This document shows, piece after piece, positions 12,204-23,629 of a stretch of DNA of 64,000 bases. The notes beneath the pieces were generated by a model, which did not search any database, had not been told where the DNA came from, and was given only the letters and a program-made list of their open reading frames with translations. The DNA comes from Diogma glabrata (Eukaryota; Arthropoda; Insecta; Diptera; Cylindrotomidae). The stretch lies in the NCBI GenBank assembly GCA_963693315.1, contig OY856188.1:153713512-153777511 (forward strand), written 5' to 3'. Positions within the stretch are counted from its first letter, which is position 1. Each line of letters begins with the position of its first letter. The position numbers and the translations under genes are program-made.

Positions 12204-13908
12204 GACGGGCAGAAGTCGGCTTTAGCGCTCTTCTGTAGGCTGGACATCTACTGCCTCCTGTAGAATGCCCATTAGTCCCTGTGGTTCCCGGTAGGCAAAG
12301 AGCACATTTTGGGGGCTCTTTGCATCCTTTTGATTTATGTCCTGTTCCTCCGCATCTAAAACATATCCCCGTTCGATCCACATCACTTTTACATTGCCTT
12401 GCTACATGACCGTAATCAAGGCATCTGAAACAGCGTGTTAGAGTGATTCGCTCGCGCAGTCTGCATCTTACCCATCCTATTCGGATGTGTCCAGACGCAA
12501 CGAGCGCATGCGCTGATTGTTCAGGGAGGCTGATTAGTGCCGTCTGAGTCCCGTCTCGTAATGTCCTTGACGATTTGATTGCATTTGCTTGGACAGACCC
12601 AATTGTAGGAAATTGTGCCTGGATTGCAATGCAAATATCTTCTCTCGTTGTTATCTCGTCGCGACACTCTATAAGAGTTTCTTGGCACACCGACCTAACT
12701 CTCGCCGAGTCTCTGATAGCTAGCTCTGCGTGCTCTTTAAGCTTTTGATTGTGTTCGCCTTTTTTAAGTTCAAGAAGCAGCTCGCCTTTAGCTGTCTTCC
12801 TAATCTTGATGACACAATCCCCGAGCTCTTTTAGTTCCGGGTTCTCTTTCATTTCTTTGAGCATTTGCGCATAACTTTTTTCACCGGACCTAGATATTAT
12901 TAAAGCATCCGACCGTGGTGCTCTTTTCGTAGGTTTGCGTGGTTCGTTTCGCGTAAGCTCAACAGGACGCGTTTTTTTTCTCCTCCTTTTACGTCTTCTC
13001 ACGTGTTGCCACTCGGTTTCGGATGTTTCCACAGGGAGCACGTTTTGGTTCGGGGGCTCGGCCTGCTGTTCTGTTGGCTTGATCACGCTCTGCTCGGATC
13101 TTGATCTTGGTTCTTTTAAGACCTTTCTAGCCGTTTTACTTTTTTTCGGCGAGGGCAGTTGTGCTGTCATGTCCTCACCATTTCCACTTCGTCGTCTTTT
13201 TGATTTTTCATCGACGCTTGGTTTCAAGGTCGGTGAAGTTTGGCACACTTTGTTCACCTGACGCTTTGGACAACAGTAATTCACATTCACAGCATATTTG
13301 TGCAAATCTTCAATTTCATTAACCAGGTTCCTAAACTTAAGGTTAATAGATCGTGTGTTCGACATAACTTTTTGCAGCTGTTTAAGTTTACAGCTAACCA
13401 TCAATAAGGTGTCTATGCCATTGCTGCAGACACTTTGTGTACCTCCTACTGGTATCACCTGGTTGGTCGCTGATTGTTTTGGTATAACTGCCTTCGTCGT
13501 GATATTTAATGGTGATCCACTGACGTTCTTTTTTTCCATTGTACCTAGATCCGGGTGCCCGGTAACGTTTTGGGGTGCGTTTCTCGTTGCAGATGGTGCA
13601 GGAGGCATATTTGGCACCATTTTATTGTTATTGGCTTGCAATCCAGCGGAAGTGCATGGACTGTCGCTCAAGCAAACGCTCATTTTAGTTGGTGACCTTA
13701 CTATCTTATTATTCTTGGCAAATGCCTGCTCTGGCTTGTTCTTGTCACTTGTAGTACTAGCTGATACAGCGGCCAAGTTTACCACCACTGTATCATTGCA
13801 GTCGCTGGATATCGACGACTGGGAGCCTGCTTGCTCACTCACTGCAGTCGCCGGCACTGGGGTACCTAATCCCTGCGCCGTAAGTCTTGATCCTAAATCA
13901 CCCTCCAT
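12196..13908 (-). CDS. R1-type ORF1: Gag-like nucleic-acid-binding protein
   Basis: An intact 570-residue frame starts at ATG 13908 (MEGDLGSR). The N-terminal half is Ser/Thr/Pro-rich and probably disordered. A basic stretch (RRRKRRRKKTRP) lies near the middle. A folded region follows with GDCVIKIRKTAKGELLLEL, and the C terminus holds CCHC knuckles CFRCLDYGHVARQC and CFRCGGTGHKSKGC followed by a third Cys/His cluster. This matches the ORF1 architecture of R1-clade elements, whose product packages element RNA. Its stop TAA (12198-12196) lies inside the overlap ATGGTTAA with ORF2, which is in the +1 frame, suggesting coupled termination and reinitiation. Intact as read. Confidence 0.9.
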   Translation of the reverse strand: MEGDLGSRLTAQGLGTPVPATAVSEQAGSQSSISSDCNDTVVVNLAAVSASTTSDKNKPEQAFAKNNKIVRSPTKMSVCLSDSPCTSAGLQANNNKMVPNMPPAPSATRNAPQNVTGHPDLGTMEKKNVSGSPLNITTKAVIPKQSATNQVIPVGGTQSVCSNGIDTLLMVSCKLKQLQKVMSNTRSINLKFRNLVNEIEDLHKYAVNVNYCCPKRQVNKVCQTSPTLKPSVDEKSKRRRSGNGEDMTAQLPSPKKSKTARKVLKEPRSRSEQSVIKPTEQQAEPPNQNVLPVETSETEWQHVRRRKRRRKKTRPVELTRNEPRKPTKRAPRSDALIISRSGEKSYAQMLKEMKENPELKELGDCVIKIRKTAKGELLLELKKGEHNQKLKEHAELAIRDSARVRSVCQETLIECRDEITTREDICIAIQAQFPTIGSVQANAIKSSRTLRDGTQTALISLPEQSAHALVASGHIRIGWVRCRLRERITLTRCFRCLDYGHVARQCKSDVDRTGICFRCGGTGHKSKGCKEPPKCALCLPGTTGTNGHSTGGSRCPAYRRALKPTSARHG

Positions 13909-14101
13909 GTTGTTTTATTTTCGGAGTTTTTCTTCTCTTAGCATTTTATACCTACTGCCAGGTGGAAATAACCAGCCGCTTCTAACATGAAGACAGACGC
14001 TGACCAGTGAGCCGCCCACTGTGGGACAGACGCTCGTGGATTTTTGTTTTTTGGATTTTTGCTCTTGGTCGGGGACTGCTTATTCGCGTATTCGCAGCTC
14101 A

Positions 14102-14128
14102 CCTACATACAACATATCAGTATGTAGG
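14102..14128 (-). other. Perfect 9-bp hairpin in the R1-type 5' UTR
   Basis: CCTACATAC at 14102-14110 and GTATGTAGG at 14120-14128 form a stem with a 9-base loop, about 50 nt from the element's 5' end. A second small stem (CTGTG/CACAG) lies next to it. Its role is unknown. Confidence 0.6.
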
Positions 14129-14177
14129 CCGTTCACTATCCGCCACCTGTGACCCCCACAGTAGCCTGAAGCTCAGC

Positions 14178-14288
<111 letters not shown>

Positions 14289-14290
14289 AT

Positions 14291-14789
14291 GCTTGTGTGC
14301 GGCTGTAGAGACGAGGGAGCGAAATTTAAACCCAAATTTTTTTTTTGTTTTATAACACTACATTTATTACAATAAGGAAAACTAACTCAAAAAACTGGAT
14401 CGCGTTGCAATTTTGTTGTATCGATAGTTAGTTTGATATGAACCAAGTAGGTAGTGTATTGATCGACTATAAAGCTCTGTGGGTTCGTATAAACTTCTAC
14501 GAGTTTGCCTAGATTGTGACTACATGCAGAATTTCCATCCCGAGCCCTATCTGGGTCCCCTGAAGCCATCGAAATTCGTTGTCAAGAAAAAATACCGAAC
14601 TCAAAGTATTTCTAGCAAAACCAAAGCTTTTGGTCAATGTAACCAGAATGGATGAAAAGTCAAGACGTCGATTAAACCCATTATCCACCCTAGTTTGCTT
14701 TCTTTTGGCTTAACATAAACCACTCAACAAGGTTGACAACCAGAAAGCCGATATCAAAGGTGGTTCGCATCGATCGATTAAGTTTAGCT
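14291..14789. other. Unassigned DNA between the TG repeat and LTR A
   Basis: No coding capacity was recognised. It may be an unrecognised upstream part of the long LTR of copy A, but I could not match it to the intact LTR by eye. Confidence 0.4.
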
Positions 14790-15171
14790 ATAATGGTTTG
14801 AATGTACGTATACTGTTGTATGTCTTAAGGTGTGAGAGTGAGTGCGTGTGTGTGTATGGGGGTGGGAGTGCGCGAGTGTATGAGACGTGAGAGCTGGTGA
14901 ATGTGTACTGTAAATTGTTGGTGTTGGACGTGCTGATCGTGGTTCTTTCGCATACGAGGGTTGCCAGAGTCTCATTCTTTCACTTGTTTTCTTTTCACTT
15001 CCGTTATTATCTCATGTTACGCGTACATACCAGTTATTTGTGCTGGAGTAGCAGGAATTCTTACTCGTCCCCACAGGCTGCCGCTAGTCCAAGGGCTATA
15101 TAAACCTCATCCAGTTACGCGACCTGCTATGCCGCTTCATTGGTTCGCCAATGAATCAGCGCTTCATTACA
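14790..15171 (+). repeat. 3' part of the 5' LTR of copy A
   Basis: It is homologous to the reverse complement of 38647-39010 (shared blocks around the CA-rich tract, ATTTGTGCTG(A/G)AGTAGCAGG, CCTGCTATGCC and GCGCTTCATTACA). The upstream limit is uncertain because similarity fades before 14800. Confidence 0.75.
15097..15104 (+). promoter_or_regulatory. TATA box of LTR A
   Basis: TATATAAA sits about 67 bp before the LTR end. This places nearly all of the LTR in U3 and leaves only a few tens of bases for R and U5. The same position in copy C reads CTTTAAAC. Confidence 0.6.
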
Positions 15172-15174
15172 AAT

Positions 15175-15192
15175 TGGCGCCCAACGTGGGGC
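15175..15192 (+). promoter_or_regulatory. Primer-binding site of copy A (tRNA-Lys type)
   Basis: TGGCGCCCAACGTGGGGC lies three bases after the LTR end. This is the sequence used by retroelements primed by tRNA-Lys1,2. The same 18 bases occur in copy C. Confidence 0.88.
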
Positions 15193-15762
15193 TCTTCTAA
15201 GGGTTACTACAGCAATGTAGGACTCTGGAGGAGTCCCTCCAAATTTTCAAAAACTTTGAGAAATTTTTTTTAAAGTTTTCTTCAAAAATTTATTTTCTTC
15301 GTCCACTCAAACAATAGTAAAGACTCTGGCGACGTGGAAGCGACGTAATGCTTCACATACGCAGGATCGGTGATTATCTGAGGTGTCTCAGATTGTCATC
15401 GATTGGGTGTTGCGTCCCCACGTCTCCAGCAACGCTTCTCCTTTTGTCTTTTATTATAAACGTAAGGGTGAGAATGATTCCTCGGAATCGTTCTCAATGG
15501 GCTTTACAAACCCACGGACCCCAGTAACGGATGGGTTTCTTGCTGGCACGGGGAATGCCAGGGGTGACCAGATGCCAGGCTTAGATTTTTGTAGACTGGT
15601 GTAAACACCTACTACATCCAGCCTGGTCATCTGGTTATGCTCTGCGTTCGCTGTGGCAGCAAGACTCTCATCCGGGATAACGACTCTTTAACGTTAGAGT
15701 CCCCTCCCAGGAGCGTTAGCACCCTATGGTCTGAGTTGTCCAGTTCTTGCGAATGATACTGA

Positions 15763-15847
15763 GGAAAATCTTCCAAAGCAGTCTGATATCAACTGCTGAG
15801 GGAAGAGTTCGCCCAGCCTTCATGTCGTGAGTTAATTGGATTAACTC
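15763..15847 (+). other. Leader RNA hairpins of copy A
   Basis: GAGTTAATTGGATTAACTC at 15829-15847 is a perfect 8-bp hairpin kept exactly in copy C. The larger stem at 15763-15811 is weakened by a few changes but keeps the inner arms of copy C. The conserved position suggests a functional leader element. Confidence 0.6.
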
Positions 15848-17504
15848 AGATCATAGCACCTTCCCGTATGTGTTGGTGGTTTTGATCACGAGTGGGGAGT
15901 GTCGATGATTGAATGATAATTCAGAGGATATATTCTCTGACCATCCCATCGGCACTTGTTATCCGGGTGAGATCCCATCGGCACATACCCCATCTCATTC
16001 CTTTCCCACCCTACCTTTTCCCTTCCTTATCCATCCCGTCTTGTTCCCTTTCCTTTTCCACTTACCATCCTTTAACGTAGATTACCTTATACTTTCTTTT
16101 GATCCCAAAAATTTTGTTTTAATCTAACTTAAAACTGTTAATAAAATGAAAGAACGGCGATCACCACCTTCCACCCCAGGAAAATAAACTCCCTCATGGT
16201 GGCGTCGGTCCCAGTTTTCGACCACCTGAAAAAAAAAAAATAAATCAAAACTGCTGATAAGAATTAGAAACTAATTTTTTGTTTTCTCCAAAATTTTTTT
16301 TAGGTGACGACAAACCAAGAAATTAATAATATACAACAAAACCAAATATAATTAATAATAAACAACCAAATAAATTAATGATATTCAAGAAAATTATAGT
16401 CAAGAAATTAATAATAAACAACAAACCAAATTAAAACTATTCAGGATAATAAGGAAATTTTACTTAAACCATATCAGGACCATATTACCAACCCCAGGAT
16501 ACGCAGAAGAAATTAAATAGGAATTAAGACACAAAACAAGGAAATTCAAAGCGAATCAAAGGCACAGAAAATTCTGGATGGGTACTTAGTGTAGTGATGT
16601 AGATTTGTTTATATTAGGATATATAAATTTTTTTTTTAGGTTAGTAGTACTCACCCGAGAACTAATAACCGTGAGTTTTAATTTAAAATTTTTTTTTCGA
16701 ATTGTAAGGGTCAAAGTGTCCTTATCGGTCCGCCAATTGTCTTTGATCCTTGTTTTTAATTTCCATATTATTAATTAAATTTAAGTGCATGTTAGATTTA
16801 GTCTTTGTATATTTTGCATGATAGAAATACTTTAATAATTCTCCTTGCCTCATCAGGGCGGTAAACTGCACTCCGTTTTTGTTTTAGTCTTCCGTGTCCC
16901 CGGAACCTCCAGACTCGTCCGAAATTGAGTCTGGAACTATTTCGTATTTCCACCTTCTTCAATAGTACTAGCACAATTGTTTATTCTCGATCTTTCACTT
17001 TTTTTTTGTTTTTTCCTTGGAAAATAAGCATTGTTCTCAAACTCCACCATCTGCAATAGTGTAGATTAACTGCTTTTTCTCAACCTATCTATTTTTTTTT
17101 GTTTTTTTTGGTCTAGTCATTAGATAGAATTATTGTTAGGAATAAATTTTTTTTTGGAACTTGTCATTCATCCCAAGACCTGTTATACGATTTTTTTTTC
17201 TCTCGTTTCAACTATATAATAAGAAACCAAATTTGATTCAGTGTGGGAACCCAGGTTAGTACTAAACAGGAGACCTGTTCTTGTTACAGCAATTAAATAG
17301 TTCGTTCAAACCCTGTATTGTCCGGCTCGCCAGCCTGTGGTTGACTCTCTTCGAAAGTATTGTTGCGTCGGCAATTATCATAGTTTGTGGTATTCATTCA
17401 TAGTTTAATAGTTGTCTCGCCACATTTCAATTTTTGTTATTGTCTTTCTGGGTAGGGAAACGTGAGTTCTTGGGGTGATATTACACAATTTTTTTTGTAT
17501 TACC

Positions 17505-18919
17505 ATGTCGGCGACTAATCGAGTCAATGTCTCGGATAAGTCCAGTGGCTGTGCGATATGTCCGATTGAAATAGTGCCCTCTGACGCCAAAATCCTCACT
17601 CGTTGAAACCACCTGTTTCACGAGATCGTTGTTGCAGCATAATACTTGCCCGTTGTGCCGAACCGCATGTAAGCGCGCGGATCTACAAAGGTTACCACGC
17701 ATGATAGCCGCCAGTAATCGCACTGTCGTGCCACCACCTCCACGACCTTGCACTCGAGTTCTCGCTGCAGAATTGCAACAACGGCAATTCAGCGTTGGCA
17801 ATCAACTATCTTTGACTAGAGTACCAATCGACCGTCCACCTTCTCGTCACGCCAATGAAGCTAGAGTTGATCTAGTTCGGAGAAGTCTTGAAGGAGGCGA
17901 AGCTGCTGCCGCGGGACGAGATGCTCATAAAACAGTACATACGCAGCTGGACCAAGAAATTGACACTATTCAAGCTTCAATGGGTCTAAACCGTTCTGCT
18001 GCCCCAGAAGAACCTGTACCAGAAGAATCTGTACCAGAAGAATTTGTACCAGAAAAACTAAATGCGGTACCTCACATCTCCCCGCTGCATCAACCGGCTC
18101 CGTCAGTACACTCCGTAAGAGAAAATTTGGTACCATGAAATAATCTACCGGTACAACCAATGCTTGCTGACCCTCATCATGCACCAACTAGAGCTCGCCC
18201 ACATTTCGATCACTACTCAACTACGATACGAAATTGGAATATAACCTTCTCCGGCAGACCCGATGGTCTGGATGTGGAAGCGTTTATCTTTAGAATAGAG
18301 AGTTTGACCGAGATGTGCTTTCACGGCGATTTTTCCATAATCACACGCAATCTGTATTTACTGTTAACGGATAGAGCAGCTGATTGGTTCTGGCGATATT
18401 TTCATCAGAATCGACAGCTTATATGGAATGATTTTTGTTATGCTCTGCGGGTCGAGTTTCAGCATCGGCAAACTGACGAGGAAGTGAAGGAAAGTATGAG
18501 GGCCAGAAAGCAGAGGCCTACCGAAATGTTTGATGATTTTCTGCAGTCATTATATCGACTAGCGGATAAATTAAGAAAACCGATGTCTGATGCTGAGTTG
18601 TTGTCGCTGATTCGAAATAATCTGCGAATAGATATACGTAAAGACTTGCTATTTGTAACCATTTATGGTTTGGAACACCTTCGGCAGCTTTGTAGGGACA
18701 GGGAAAAATTGTGGGCAGAAACGATCTCTAAACAGCGTGATTATAATTATAGACCATCTAGACCGGTGTCTGAGATGGATGTGGAACAGGAGTTCTCTCA
18801 GATGAGGATCAGCAAACTGCCTACCGAACCCTTAATGAATGTATCAAATGAACTGGCCGCTATACAACCCGCTCCTAGCACGAAACGTATAACAAACACC
18901 ACCACTTGTTGGAATTGTA
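17505..18919 (+). pseudogene. RING-Gag pseudogene, copy A
   Basis: It starts at ATG 17505 (MSATNRVNV) and aligns throughout with the intact Gag of copy C. The N-terminal RING-H2 finger is recognisable (CAIC ... NHLFHEI ... CPLC), but its third zinc ligand Cys is replaced by a TGA stop (about 17604-17606). A frameshift follows before CPLCRTAC. A second nonsense codon, TGA at 18136-18138, splits the linker from the helical domain, which then runs open from 18160. There is a repeated (V/P)PEE(S/F) motif at about 18000-18050. The frame is joined in frame to LINE RT sequence inside the zinc knuckle. The chimeric reading frame ends at 19251. Confidence 0.88.
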
Positions 18920-19238
18920 AGAAATTACTTGATAAAGGTAGTGAAACATACGTTATCGCTTCAGCCATCTCCAAGGCATTCGATCGAGTCTGGCATGCCA
19001 ACTTAATCAACAAGCTCGTTGCGTATGGTTTTCATCCCAATGTTGTGAAGCTGATTCAAAATTTTCTATCCAACCGATACATTTCGGTCTCTTTATACGG
19101 ATTTTCTTCTGAGTCTGAACTAATTAACGCTGGTGTACCTCAAGGCTCAGTATTGTCCCCAACCCTATTTCTGATTTATATCAACGAATTGTTGAAAATC
19201 ACCAGCAACCCAATAAATAGTTTTGCAGATGATAGTAC
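18920..19238 (+). pseudogene. LINE reverse-transcriptase fragment, fused downstream of gag A
   Basis: About 100 codons encode a non-LTR RT core: ISKAFDRVWHANLINKL, GVPQGSVLSPTLFLIYINEL and SFADDST with the catalytic ADD. This is Jockey/CR1-like and distinct from both full LINEs of this window. It is cut on the left by the gag junction and on the right by the TGTAATG start of LTR B, so it is the remnant of a target that was interrupted on both sides. Confidence 0.8.
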
Positions 19239-22200
19239 TGTAATGAAGTAATGAAGTCTCATGATGATAATGGGAGTGGCTTAGCAGGAAGCGTACCTAG
19301 AAATGTTGTATTGCCGTTCGACTTAGTCTCAATCATCGTGGATAGGAGATATTAGTAACCTGCTGCTTCAGCACAAATACGGAAATGTACGCAATTTTCA
19401 AAATAAACGGAAATGGAAAAAAGTTGCAAGTGAAAAGATGAGACTCTGGCGACCTCCTTCTACGAAAGAACCACGGTCGGCACGTTCAACCCCCTCATTC
19501 ACTCACATACGCCCACACACACAAACACCCACACATTCGCACCCCTATATCATACGGAGAGTAAAAAAACCCAATCAAATAAACTCACCCGTGGTTATAT
19601 CCTCCTCGCCTCCAAATCCTACTAGTTTCAGTCCTCCATCAGCACTGCATACACGTTGATCAAAAATAAGATGTCGCAAATGATACGAAGAAACAATGAA
19701 TCAATTGGTAATCAACAGCGTTGAACAAATTTGTATTTAAAATCGTTGAATCAGCTTGTCATCAAAAGCGTCGAATAATTTTGTAGTCAAAATCGTTGTA
19801 TAATATTGTAGTCAAAAGCGTTGGATAACTTTGTAATCAAATTGTCGGACCTTTAGTCCAAATCGTTGAATAAACTTGTATTTAAAATCGCCGAATAAAT
19901 TTGCAATCAAAATTGTTGAATAAATTTTGTAATCGAAATTGTTGGATACTTTAGTCCAAATCGTTGAAAGAAACTTGTATTTAAAATCGCCGAATAACTT
20001 TGCCATCAAAAGTGTTGAATAAATTTGTAAACAAAATCGGTGAACAAACTTGCAATCAGAATCGTTGAGTAATTTGGTAGTCAAAAGCGTTGACTAAATT
20101 TGTAATCCAAAATCGTTGAATACAGTTGCAAGCAAAATCGTTGGACAATTTTATAATCAGATTCGTTGAATAAATTCGTAGTCAGAAGCGTTGACTAAAT
20201 TTATACTCAAATGCGTTGAATAAATTTGTAATCAAAATTGTTGGATAATTTAGTCCAACTCGTTGAATAAACTTGTAGTTAAAATCGCTGAATAAATTTG
20301 TAATCAGAATGGTTGAATAAATTTGTACACAAGATCGGTGAATAAACTTGCAATCAGAATCGTTGAGTAATTCGGTAGTCAAAAGCGTTGACTAAATTGG
20401 TAATCCAAAATCGTTGAGTACAATTGCAAGCAAAATCGTTGAACAATTTTATAATCAACTTCGTTGAATAAGTTTGTATCCACAATCGCTGAATAATTTT
20501 ATAATCGAAATCGTTGAACAAATTTACAATCAAAATCGTGAAATAAATATACAATCCAAATCGATGAATAACTTTGTATTTAAACTCGTTGAATAAATTT
20601 GCAATCAGAGTCGTGAGTAAATTGATAATCAAAATCGTGAGATCAGTATGTAATTCAAATCGTTGACTAAATTTGTATTTAAAATCGCTGAATAACTTTA
20701 CAATCAAAATCGGGAATCAATTTGTCATCAAAATTCGTTGCATAAGTTGGCAAACAAAATCGTCGAATAAATTTGTTATCAAAAATCGGTGAATAAGTTG
20801 GCCAGCAAAATCGTTGAATCAATTTGTTATTAAAAATGGCGAATAAGTTGGCAAACAAAATCGTCGAATAAAGTTGTTATCAAAAATGTTGAATAAATTG
20901 GTATATGTAAGTGTGTGTCCAATTTAACCTAGCTACGTTATATAAGTTGTGGTAGCCACGCAAAAGGTGTCGCTGCAACCACTCGGCGATTGATGACCGA
21001 TTGATATCCAATATTACCGCAAAATGCCAGACAGTTATATTAGGGTACCACCAGAACGTGAGAGTTTAGTGGAGTTCGAAAGTAATCACAAATCGATCGT
21101 CCAGGACAATTCAAGGTTATCAGCAGTCCACTATGGTTATGAATTGATGTAATGCAAATACCGGTTCTATTCAAAATTTCGCCAAACAAGAATCACATAA
21201 CTGTCACCAGCAAAAAAAAACGTAAAATAGCGTCAAGGTTATCAGTATAAAGCTGCAAGCACTACCATTGAACGGTATTAATATATATGAATGTTGTTAT
21301 AAAATTGCTTGACACAGACAATAAAGTATGGCTCTAATATGTGCTAATAGCACATATTAGATGTATGTTAATGTAGAATAATAAAGCAAATCACTTACGT
21401 ACATCTTAGTTGCATTTTTATTTGATTTTAATAAAGAACATAGCACTCGTATTGTTAATTCTACTAGGTAAATTAATTTGTTACCCTATGATCTAATTTT
21501 TTATATCTAATTTCTTTTGGTTTTACTGAATAAATTACGTACGAGACAACACCAACACTTAATCAATTTTTTTGCTACTATTCACTAAATAAATTTAACT
21601 AAGTTATAACAAGCACAAATAAATTATTTTCTTTTTGATTTACATGAACAATTTTACTACTTTGGATCACAAAACACATAAGTTATAATTTTTTTTTCAT
21701 GTACTGATATTACGTTACTACAAACTTGGAAATCGAAATATCACATGGTTTTACCATTTTAACTATAACAAAGAAAAATATCACAGTAACGCGGACTAGA
21801 ATTTTCAATTTTTAATATTATATAAAAAAAACTTCACAAAATTGCAACATCAGCAAGTTGACGGCTCGAGCATTATTTCAAAATAAAACAAATCAAACTG
21901 CGCGACGAAGAGATCTGTCACACGTCAAGATCCAAAGGTAATAGAACTAAGAGATTGAAAAGACTACAGTCGATCCATATATACCAAAAAAAATTCCTTT
22001 TCGAAAATTGAAAAACTCGAATATAGGGTTTCAGATGTAAAACAATTAATTCAAATCAAGTGTTAGGAAATTTTTATAGTTATACAAAACTGTTTGGTTT
22101 CTTTTTTCAAAATATTGCGCAAAAACAATTTTACGATACAACTTACTTCCGATATATTATCATTGAATTTAGAATGAATCAATTGCAAGTTCAATCGACG

Positions 22201-22853
22201 TTAAGGCGTTCAGGTATTACAAAACTACAAAAGTCGCACAGTGAAGTTCGGTTTTATATCGGAAAGATTGTTTGAAGTAAATTTTCTTTTTATTTTCAGC
22301 ATGCAAAGAGAAAAAAATTGAATGTAGAACAAAGCAAGATAATACTTCTTTGCATGTTAATGACTGTAAAAAAAACAAACGCACAGCTGTTGTAAGGTTT
22401 TGAAAACTTCGTTGTGTAAGTTACGTTTGATGTTTAGAGAACTCAAATTGAAGTAATAGAGTGAACCAAAGTGGATGGAAACATAATATGAGTCAACTTT
22501 AGTGAATTGCAAAATCAAATAGCAATGTTTATAGAGACAAAATTTAAGGAAAATTTTTACATTCATACAATTTTCGACCAAGATGAAAGTTTACTATAGG
22601 TAATGGCAACCTTTAACTAATTAAAATTTAAAATCACTTAGTGCAAGGAGTTCAATTCTCTTCAAATATGTCTGTCCAGCTAAGGAAAATTTACCTAAAT
22701 TTTAAGAAAAATAAGAACACTGGGAGTTACGGGGACTAATAGAAATATGACTATGGATGATGAACGGATGAGAAACTATTATGAGGTTAATAATAGAAAT
22801 GACATTTAATGAAGCTATGACTATGATATACTATGTTCAGACTATCCATTACA
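19239..22853 (-). repeat. 3' LTR of copy B (3,615 bp)
   Basis: It begins TGTAATGAAG and ends GACTATCCATTACA, the same termini as the 3,981-bp LTR of copy C. The middle differs strongly because it holds its own minisatellite. It is followed on the coding side by the same 3' UTR sequence as in copy C. Confidence 0.85.
19660..20900. repeat. About 27-bp minisatellite inside LTR B
   Basis: Dozens of imperfect copies of a unit like AATCGTTGAATAAATTTGTA followed by ATCAAA. The short reading frames on the minus strand here are translations of this repeat, not genes. Confidence 0.9.
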
Positions 22854-23629
22854 GGACAAGTGCTTTTTGGAAGAACCTCACGACCAAAAAGAAGTTGAAA
22901 AAAGGTATAGACTGGTCTCCTATGGATCTTGTGTACCCACATTCGTTCGGCGAGGCACTTCAATGTTCAAACAAAATTAGCAATCACATCGATCGGTATT
23001 TCATGGCCCAGTCTTAACAGAAACAAACCATCTACGACTACACAAAAAAAAAATCTTGGAGGGGTAACGAGAAAACAGGTATTCCACTCTATTGTATGCG
23101 ATGGATAACTAAAACAGTCCAGACCCAATTCCGGGCAGATCTGGGGGTTCCCGAGACTCGAAAGTCAAAGCAAATAAACAAAACCAATTTGCCACCAGAT
23201 TGGAAGGTGAAATAGCGATTGTCCGACTTTTCTAATGAGGTATCCACCCCAACTTCGTTCTTACATTATGCAGGCTCGAAACCCACACCTGAACCAACAC
23301 GAGTCTCATGCTCTACCGACTCGCTAGCCGGGCTACACTGTTGTACGCTTCCGTCCAAGTGATTCGGAAGGTTGTTCCCATGGTTTAAAGGCAACTAACA
23401 GAACCAAATTCAAATACGTTCAATCTTGGAATTTGCACTTGCAAATAGTCAAAACAAAAAAAAGTTTTGCACCAAGACCCGAACACCAAAGCCAGTACGC
23501 ACTCACTGAACTGGGAATTCAAAACGAAACCACCTTCATACTTTATGGTCGTCGCTATTCTGGACCTACCATGGCGGTGAAACACAAGAGAAATATATTA
23601 TCATACTGACAAAAAAGTTATTACCGATG
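22854..23629 (-). other. 3' UTR of copy B
   Basis: Homologous to 30613-31390 of copy C. Blocks such as the AAGTGCTTTTTGGAAGA tract next to the LTR are shared. No coding content was seen. Confidence 0.75.

Larger units (their letters stand above)
14790..18919 (+). mobile_element. RING-Gag Gypsy family, copy A, truncated and decayed
   Basis: Read on the plus strand this shows the end of a 5' LTR (to 15171, ending TTACA), a Lys-type primer-binding site, a 2.3-kb leader and a damaged gag. Each block aligns with the intact minus-strand copy C in the same order. The element ends within the first zinc knuckle of Gag at about 18919, where LINE sequence takes over. No pol is present. Confidence 0.85.

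Noticed and set aside
9868..13990. Plus-strand frames of 80-230 codons opposite the R1-type ORFs
   Set aside because: Antisense shadows of real coding sequence; no recognisable domains.
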